A stretch of DNA of 64,000 nt, from contig OY762962.1 in the NCBI GenBank assembly GCA_963667195.1, positions 1,984,001-2,048,000 of the forward strand, read 5' to 3'. Below the pieces are notes generated by a model. That model searched no databases. It saw only the letters and a program-made list of their open reading frames with translations, and was not told the DNA's origin. The position numbers and the translations under genes were made by a program. The stretch is from UBA7703 sp963667195. GTDB lineage: Bacteria > Bacillota > Clostridia > Christensenellales > CAG-138. Of this stretch, positions 59,387-64,000 are shown piece after piece; position 1 is the first letter of the stretch, and the number at the start of each line of letters is the position of its first letter.

Positions 59387-60250
59387 ATGCGATTCAAGAA
59401 GAGCTATATACCATATCTGTTTCTATTGCCTGCGTTGGCACTGATTCTGTTGTTTAAAGTGGTTCCGATTTTTTCCACTCTTGTGGAAGGATTCACCTAC
59501 AATGGCTCGGCCAGCCTGCGCACCTACGAGTTGCTCTTTGCGGACTCCGCGTTCTGGAAATCCCTATTGACCACGCTGAAGTTCAATCTGGTCATCACAC
59601 CCGTGCAGATCGTTGTTGCAATACTCCTCGCGCTGCTCGTCAACGTCAAGCTCAAAGGCGTTGGAGCAATCCGGACGATCTTCTACCTGCCGGTGACGCT
59701 GTCCATGACGGTTGCCACCGTGCTCTGGAACATGATGCTCAACCCCAACAACGGCATCGCAAACAGCATTCTCTCCGCGCTCGGCATCGCAAAACAAGGG
59801 TTTTTTACCGACACCAATCAGGCGCTCTGGTGTATTGTTTTAATCGCTTCGTGGATCGGCGTTGGCTACTGGATGATGTTTGTGCTGGCGGGGCTGAAGA
59901 ACGTTGATGAGTCCATCTATGAAGCTGCCGAGATCGACGGCACAAACTGGCTGCAAAAGACATGGAAGGTAACCCTGCCCATGATCAAAGGCAGCATCCT
60001 GTTTGTGCTTGTTGCGGACACGACTACGAATTTTTTACTCTTTGCGCCGATGCAACTGATCACGAAGGGGGGACCGCAGGGTTCCACCAATGTGCTCATG
60101 TATGAAGCATACCGCTCCGCGTTTTCATATGCCGACCGGCCCCGTTCCTCGGCAATTGTTACCATTCTGCTTGTGATCATCGTTACGATCTGCATCGCCC
60201 AGTTTCGCCTGATGAATGCCGGACGCGAGAAAGGAGGCACGGTCAGATGA
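59387..60250 (+). CDS. Sugar ABC transporter permease, MalF type
   Basis: 287 residues from ATG 59387, with GGAGG four nt upstream. Six membrane segments are predicted, and the EAA loop reads ESIYEAAEIDGTNWLQKTWKVTLP at about residues 177-200. It forms the channel with the next protein. Its stop overlaps the next start (ATGA). Confidence 0.93.
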   Translation: MRFKKSYIPYLFLLPALALILLFKVVPIFSTLVEGFTYNGSASLRTYELLFADSAFWKSLLTTLKFNLVITPVQIVVAILLALLVNVKLKGVGAIRTIFYLPVTLSMTVATVLWNMMLNPNNGIANSILSALGIAKQGFFTDTNQALWCIVLIASWIGVGYWMMFVLAGLKNVDESIYEAAEIDGTNWLQKTWKVTLPMIKGSILFVLVADTTTNFLLFAPMQLITKGGPQGSTNVLMYEAYRSAFSYADRPRSSAIVTILLVIIVTICIAQFRLMNAGREKGGTVR

Positions 60251-61095
60251 ACGCGAAAAAGAAACGCGCGCTTGTGCGAACGGGACTCTATGTTATCTGT
60301 ATCGCAATCTGTGCCTTCATGATTTTTCCGCTGCTCTGGGGCGTTGCCTCGTCTTTCCGAACGGACAAGGAACTGTTTCAATACGCGATGCCGCTGAGTT
60401 GGAAGACGTTTATCCCGCAGAATTTTACCACAGCGGCATACTCGCGCATCTTTACGGAGTTCCACTTCGGACGCTCGATTGTCAATACGCTGATCGTTAC
60501 GTTCTCGACGATCGTCCTGGGGTTATTGGTCAACAGCATGGCGGCATTTGCGTTTGCCTGCTTTGAGTTTCCGTTCAAACGCATTCTGTTTGCGGTTGTG
60601 CTGATGACGTTTATGATCCCGTTTGAGGCGATCGCACTACCACTTTACAAAATCGCGAGCGGACTCGGATTTGTGGACACGCTGCGGGGCATGGTGATTC
60701 CCTGCATCGCGAACGGGCTTGTGCTGTTTCTATTTACGCAGTTTTTTAAAGAGTTGCCGATGGATCTTTTTGAAGCGGCTCGCATCGACGGCGCGAGTTG
60801 GCTTACGATTTTCCGAAAAATCGTCCTGCCGCTTTCGATTCCCGTCACCATCACAGCTGCCCTGATGATCTTTATTTCGCAGTGGAACGCGTATCTATGG
60901 CCACTGATCATCGGTATGTCGAAGGATGCCCAAGTGATTCAAACCGCACTTGGAATGTTTCAGCAGGAGAGGGGAACGCTCTGGAGCTGCCTCTATGCGG
61001 CTTCTATGGTGTCCGCCGCGATTCCGTTGTTTGTCTTCCTGCCGCTGCAGAAGTATTATGTTCAGGGAATTACAAGCAGCGGGGTAAAAGGTTAA
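60247..61095 (+). CDS. Sugar ABC transporter permease, MalG type
   Basis: 282 residues with six predicted membrane segments. The EAA loop is PMDLFEAARIDGASWLTIFRKIVLP near residue 175, and the C-terminal QGITSSGVKG ending is family-typical. It is the last gene of the transporter operon and is followed by a strong bidirectional terminator. Confidence 0.93.
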   Translation: MNAKKKRALVRTGLYVICIAICAFMIFPLLWGVASSFRTDKELFQYAMPLSWKTFIPQNFTTAAYSRIFTEFHFGRSIVNTLIVTFSTIVLGLLVNSMAAFAFACFEFPFKRILFAVVLMTFMIPFEAIALPLYKIASGLGFVDTLRGMVIPCIANGLVLFLFTQFFKELPMDLFEAARIDGASWLTIFRKIVLPLSIPVTITAALMIFISQWNAYLWPLIIGMSKDAQVIQTALGMFQQERGTLWSCLYAASMVSAAIPLFVFLPLQKYYVQGITSSGVKG

Positions 61096-61231
61096 ATTGC
61101 GATGATACATCGAAACCCAGTGTGTTTACGCATGAAATGATGCGTTTGCAGTGAATTGACTGCGAGTTCACTGCTTGCAGGACGATCCGTATCGTTCGGG
61201 TGTTCTCATGCAAATCATGAATCTATCCATC

Positions 61232-61262
61232 AAAAAAGCCCAGCCAACCTGGGCTTTTTTTC
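61232..61262. terminator. Bidirectional terminator between the transporter operon and kdpE
   Basis: AAAAAAGCCCAG (61232-61243) and CTGGGCTTTTTT (61249-61260) form a 12-bp perfect stem with a 5-nt loop, A-run before and T-run after. It suits both converging operons. Confidence 0.9.
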
Positions 61263-61265
61263 GTT

Positions 61266-61353
61266 GCAAAAGTACTCGCGAATGAAATCCTTTCGTGAGT
61301 ACTTTGCTGAATAAACCCTCGCGAAGTAATACGATTGCGCGATTCGTGAGGGT
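61266..61353. repeat. Two tandem related inverted repeats
   Basis: Hairpin 1: GCAAAAGTACTCGCGAA (from 61266) with TTTCGTGAGTACTTTGC (61291-61307). Hairpin 2: ACCCTCGCGAA (61315-61325) with TTCGTGAGGGT (61343-61353). Both share the inner arms CTCGCGAA / TTCGTGAG with the same single mismatch, while outer arms and loops differ. No T-run follows either. They lie in the gap between convergent genes; their function is unknown. Confidence 0.6.
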
Positions 61354-61389
61354 GGGTGCAAGTGAAAAACGGACTTTCCAGTTCGGATT

Positions 61390-62097
61390 TCATTGCTCTT
61401 CCGAAAATCTTAGCATCCGGTAGCCAATCCCGACGTGCGTTTGGATGAGCTTCTGCCCAAGCAAAGGCTCTACTTTTTTGCGCAGTGTCGCCATATAGAC
61501 GCGCAGGGAAGGTGTATCATTGGGCAGTGTGTTCTGCCAAACTTCCTTGAGGATCATGTTGTGGGTCAATACCTTGCCGACGTTATGCGCAAGCAGCGTC
61601 AGCAGCTTGTATTCGATCGGAGAGAGGTGTACTTCTTCGCCCGAGACGAACACGCAACCCGCGGCAAAGTCGATTTTTAAACCGCCGTTTTCAAAGACGG
61701 ATTCGCCGGGTTGCCCGTGCTCCTGCATAAACTGCACGCGGCGCAGCGCCACGCGAATGCGCGCCAGCAGCTCATCCACAGAAAATGGCTTGGTCAGATA
61801 GTCATCCGCGCCCGCGTCGAGGGCTTCGATCTTGTCGCTGTCGTCGCTACGCGAACTGACTACGATGATTGGAAGTTGCGACCATGCGCGCGTTTTTTTG
61901 ATGATCTCCACGCCGTCAAGGTCGGGCAACCCCAGATCGAGAATCATGATATCCGGCTTTTGTGAAAGCGAAGCGAGCACCGCAGCACTGCCCGTTTCCA
62001 CCGCGATCTGGCGGTACTGCTGCGACTCTAGCGTCAGCGAAATCAGGTTGCGGACAGGTTTATCGTCCTCGACGATCAAAATCAGTGGCTTATTCAT
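61390..62097 (-). CDS. kdpE: KdpE-like response regulator
   Basis: 235 residues from ATG 62097. OmpR/PhoB family: a receiver with Glu10/Asp11 and phospho-acceptor Asp54 (MILDLGLPDLDG) and the switch Lys in YLTKPFSVDELLARI. A C-terminal winged helix (LSPIEYKLLTLLAHNVGKVLTHNMILKEVW, GIGYRML) binds DNA. It overlaps the kdpD 3' end by 8 nt, the standard kdpDE arrangement. In the family it activates kdpFABC, the high-affinity K+ ATPase genes, which are not in this window. Confidence 0.9.
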   Translation of the reverse strand: MNKPLILIVEDDKPVRNLISLTLESQQYRQIAVETGSAAVLASLSQKPDIMILDLGLPDLDGVEIIKKTRAWSQLPIIVVSSRSDDSDKIEALDAGADDYLTKPFSVDELLARIRVALRRVQFMQEHGQPGESVFENGGLKIDFAAGCVFVSGEEVHLSPIEYKLLTLLAHNVGKVLTHNMILKEVWQNTLPNDTPSLRVYMATLRKKVEPLLGQKLIQTHVGIGYRMLRFSEEQ

Positions 62098-64000
62098 CCA
62101 GATGCACCTCCGCTTTCTGGAGCGTAAAGGTAAACACAGACCCGTGCGGCACATTATCTGAAACGTTGATCTCGCCGCCGTGCGCAGAGACGATCGCGCG
62201 GCAGAGCGCGAGCCCGAGCCCGAGACCGCGCCGCGCGTCCCATGACGTGCCCGCGCTCGTGAAGAACAGATCGAATACGTGTTGCTTGTTCTCGTCGGGA
62301 ATACCCGGCCCGTCGTCCGCAACGCTGATGCGAATCCGTTTGTCCTCTTCGACCGCACGGATTACGATCTCCGAATCCGCGGGCGTGTACTTGATCGCGT
62401 TTTCGATCAGGTTGAGCAGCACCTGTACGATCAGCGGCGCATCCATGTTCGCCATCAGCAGATCGTTTTCGATCTCGATGCGCATTTCATGCGCGCCGGA
62501 GCGGCGGCCGATGCGGTTGAGCGCGCTTTCCACCACGTCCGATACAAGCTCCGGCTTGAGGTTGAGGCGGATGGAGCTGTCGTCCATGCGCGTGATGGAG
62601 AGCAGGTTTTCCACGAGGTTGATCAGCCAGATCGAGTCGTCATAGATGCTGCCGAAGAGCTCTTGCTGTTCCTCCATCGGAACCGCACCGCGCAGGAGCA
62701 TATCCGCGTTGCCTGAGATGCTGGTCAGCGGCGTGCGCAGGTCGTGCGAAATCGCACGGAGCAGATTCGCGCGGAGCTGCTCCTGTTGTGCTTTGAGTGC
62801 GATGGCCTGCCGCGCCGTGTCCGACTGCTGCTTGTCCAGCGCAAGCCCGCACTCGCCGAGAATCGCGAGGCAGAGGCTTTGCTCAAACGAGTCCAGCGGG
62901 CGGGTCAGCTCGATGCCCGCAACCGCGCGCACTTCGCCGTGCCCGCGGACAGCGAGATATTGACAGCGTGCGCCGGAATAAACCGCGGTGCCTGCGCCGG
63001 AGCGTTTGTTGTTCAGCAGGGTCCAACTTGCTGCGGCTTGTTCCTGCTCGGTAAACAGCGAATCAGCGGAGCTGCCGGAGGAGAAGAGGACCGGCTTTTG
63101 CAGCGCGTCGTTCTCCACGGGGTATAGAAGCGCCGCTCCACCGATTAGTGCATGCAGTTGCCGCGCGGTCTCCAGCAGGATTTCATCCGCGCTTTCTGCC
63201 TGCTGCAGGTTCCGGCTCGCGGTGAGCAGCACCTCCGTGCGGTAGGCTTTCTCCGCGTTGATCTTCGCTTGTTGCCGCGCTTTTGCGGTGAGGGAGCTGG
63301 TTAAAACGGACGCGACAAGCATGACGAGAAACGTCAACGGGTAGCCGGGATCGTACGCCAAAAGGGTAAATCTCGGCTCGGTGAAGAAATAGTTGAATGT
63401 CAGCACGCTCAGCACAGATGCGAGAAGTCCGTAGATCAACCCGTCCGTCCAAAACGCCGTGAGCAGCACCGCGAGGATATATAGCGTCATGATGCTTGCT
63501 TCCGTGAAGCCAAGCTGGCGAAGCAGAAGACCAAGCAGCGTCGTCGCGGTTAAAATCGCAAACTCGATGAGAAACGAGCGCCATGTGAGGCCCTGTAAAC
63601 GCGGCCTCGGCGCGCGCGATTTGCCGGATTCCTCCGGAATAAGAAAAAGCTCCACACCAGGCAGAAGCTTTGCAATTTGGAGCGCAGGATTTTTTCTTCT
63701 CACGAGTCGTCCGCTCGCTTGATATGCGTAACCCAAGACAACCTTGGTGACGCGCGCGGTCTTGGCAAACTCCGCAATCTGGAGCGCAACGTTTGAGCCA
63801 TAGGAAACGGCCTGCTCCGCGCCGGACTTGGTCGCGAGCGCGAGATTTGTCTCCAGCTGGCGTGCGGTCTCGGTCGCAACGCTCCTGCCCGACGGTGGCT
63901 CGACGTAGAGCGCGGTAAGCTTAGCGTCAAACGCGCGCGCAAGAACAGCGCCTGCCTCAATCACCCGCGCATTGTTTGGCGAGGGTGAGATGCAGACGAG
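62090..64000 (-). CDS. kdpD: KdpD-like sensor histidine kinase, N-terminus beyond window
   Basis: 637 residues are visible; the frame stays open to the last base, so the N-terminal KdpD (Walker-containing) domain of about 230 residues lies outside. Visible in order: a USP-like domain starting LVCISPSPNNARVI, a DUF4118 block of four closely spaced membrane segments (FAILTATTLLGLLLRQLGF to FLVMLVASVLTSSL), a GAF-like domain, HisKA with the phospho-acceptor His in RAISHDLRTPLTSISGNADML, and HATPase (NLIENAIKYTP, DDGPGIPDE, GLGLALCRAIV). It senses K+ limitation or osmotic change and phosphorylates KdpE. Confidence 0.92.
   Translation of the reverse strand, partial: LVCISPSPNNARVIEAGAVLARAFDAKLTALYVEPPSGRSVATETARQLETNLALATKSGAEQAVSYGSNVALQIAEFAKTARVTKVVLGYAYQASGRLVRRKNPALQIAKLLPGVELFLIPEESGKSRAPRPRLQGLTWRSFLIEFAILTATTLLGLLLRQLGFTEASIMTLYILAVLLTAFWTDGLIYGLLASVLSVLTFNYFFTEPRFTLLAYDPGYPLTFLVMLVASVLTSSLTAKARQQAKINAEKAYRTEVLLTASRNLQQAESADEILLETARQLHALIGGAALLYPVENDALQKPVLFSSGSSADSLFTEQEQAAASWTLLNNKRSGAGTAVYSGARCQYLAVRGHGEVRAVAGIELTRPLDSFEQSLCLAILGECGLALDKQQSDTARQAIALKAQQEQLRANLLRAISHDLRTPLTSISGNADMLLRGAVPMEEQQELFGSIYDDSIWLINLVENLLSITRMDDSSIRLNLKPELVSDVVESALNRIGRRSGAHEMRIEIENDLLMANMDAPLIVQVLLNLIENAIKYTPADSEIVIRAVEEDKRIRISVADDGPGIPDENKQHVFDLFFTSAGTSWDARRGLGLGLALCRAIVSAHGGEINVSDNVPHGSVFTFTLQKAEVHLDE

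Overview
The window reads as about 64 kb of a Gram-positive, probably anaerobic Clostridia-like (Bacillota) chromosome. Four substrate-binding lipoproteins have LxxC-type lipoboxes, and two follow them with Ala/Pro/Glu/Thr-rich linkers. There are YesM/YesN two-component pairs, a PHO-box-like direct repeat of the Bacillus type, an ECF transporter of YkoEDC layout and a large InlB-type repeat surface protein. Genus cannot be read from the sequence.

Layout. 1-3563: two GH3 beta-glycosidases (the first cut by the window edge) and a GtrA-like membrane protein. 4233-10416: a secreted, C-terminally anchored protein of about 20 InlB/Flg_new repeats, interrupted by two frameshifts inside near-identical 237-nt units. 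10712-16369: an acyltransferase-3 membrane protein, a large hybrid histidine kinase (PAS x3-HisKA-HATPase-REC-REC-HPt) and an overlapping REC-GGEEF diguanylate cyclase. 16732-26017: a YesMN pair divergent from a binding protein, two permeases, a GH66 enzyme and a GH13 alpha-1,6-glucosidase, together an isomalto-oligosaccharide/dextran uptake and breakdown module. 26039-27323: an IS3-family element. 27395-32393: a PHO-box-like promoter and pstB-pstS-pstC-pstA-pstB2-phoU. The second PstB has lost the Walker A lysine and the catalytic glutamate, while the first has a damaged signature motif. 32456-37647: a CorA-like transporter, a DUF169 protein and a YkoEDC-like ECF transporter.

37909-39887 holds the most notable locus: marR-hgcA-hgcB, the corrinoid protein/ferredoxin pair required for mercury methylation, behind a Cys-rich MarR regulator with a 17-bp palindrome in its promoter. 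39944-41892 is gene-poor. It contains a small membrane protein, a BspA-type leucine-rich-repeat protein, a 3' half of initiator tRNA-fMet (an integrase attachment scar) and three copies of a 22-bp motif.

41893-55865 is a two-sided sugar locus. On the minus strand are DeoR, MFS, FGGY kinase and a SIS-domain isomerase. On the plus strand are a TIM-like isomerase, YjbQ, an Rbs-type ABC transporter, LacI, a fucose/arabinose-isomerase-like enzyme and a ceramidase-like hydrolase. The substrate is unknown. 56099-61095: an AraC regulator divergent from a nucleoside hydrolase and a second binding-protein/permease transporter. 61390-64000: kdpE and the 3' part of kdpD.

The carbohydrate operons describe a fermenter that imports oligosaccharides and hydrolyses them inside the cell. 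The two transporter operons that encode only a binding protein and two permeases (19590-22736 and 57956-61095) have no ATPase gene and presumably share one encoded elsewhere. The hgcAB locus adds a probable mercury-methylating capacity.
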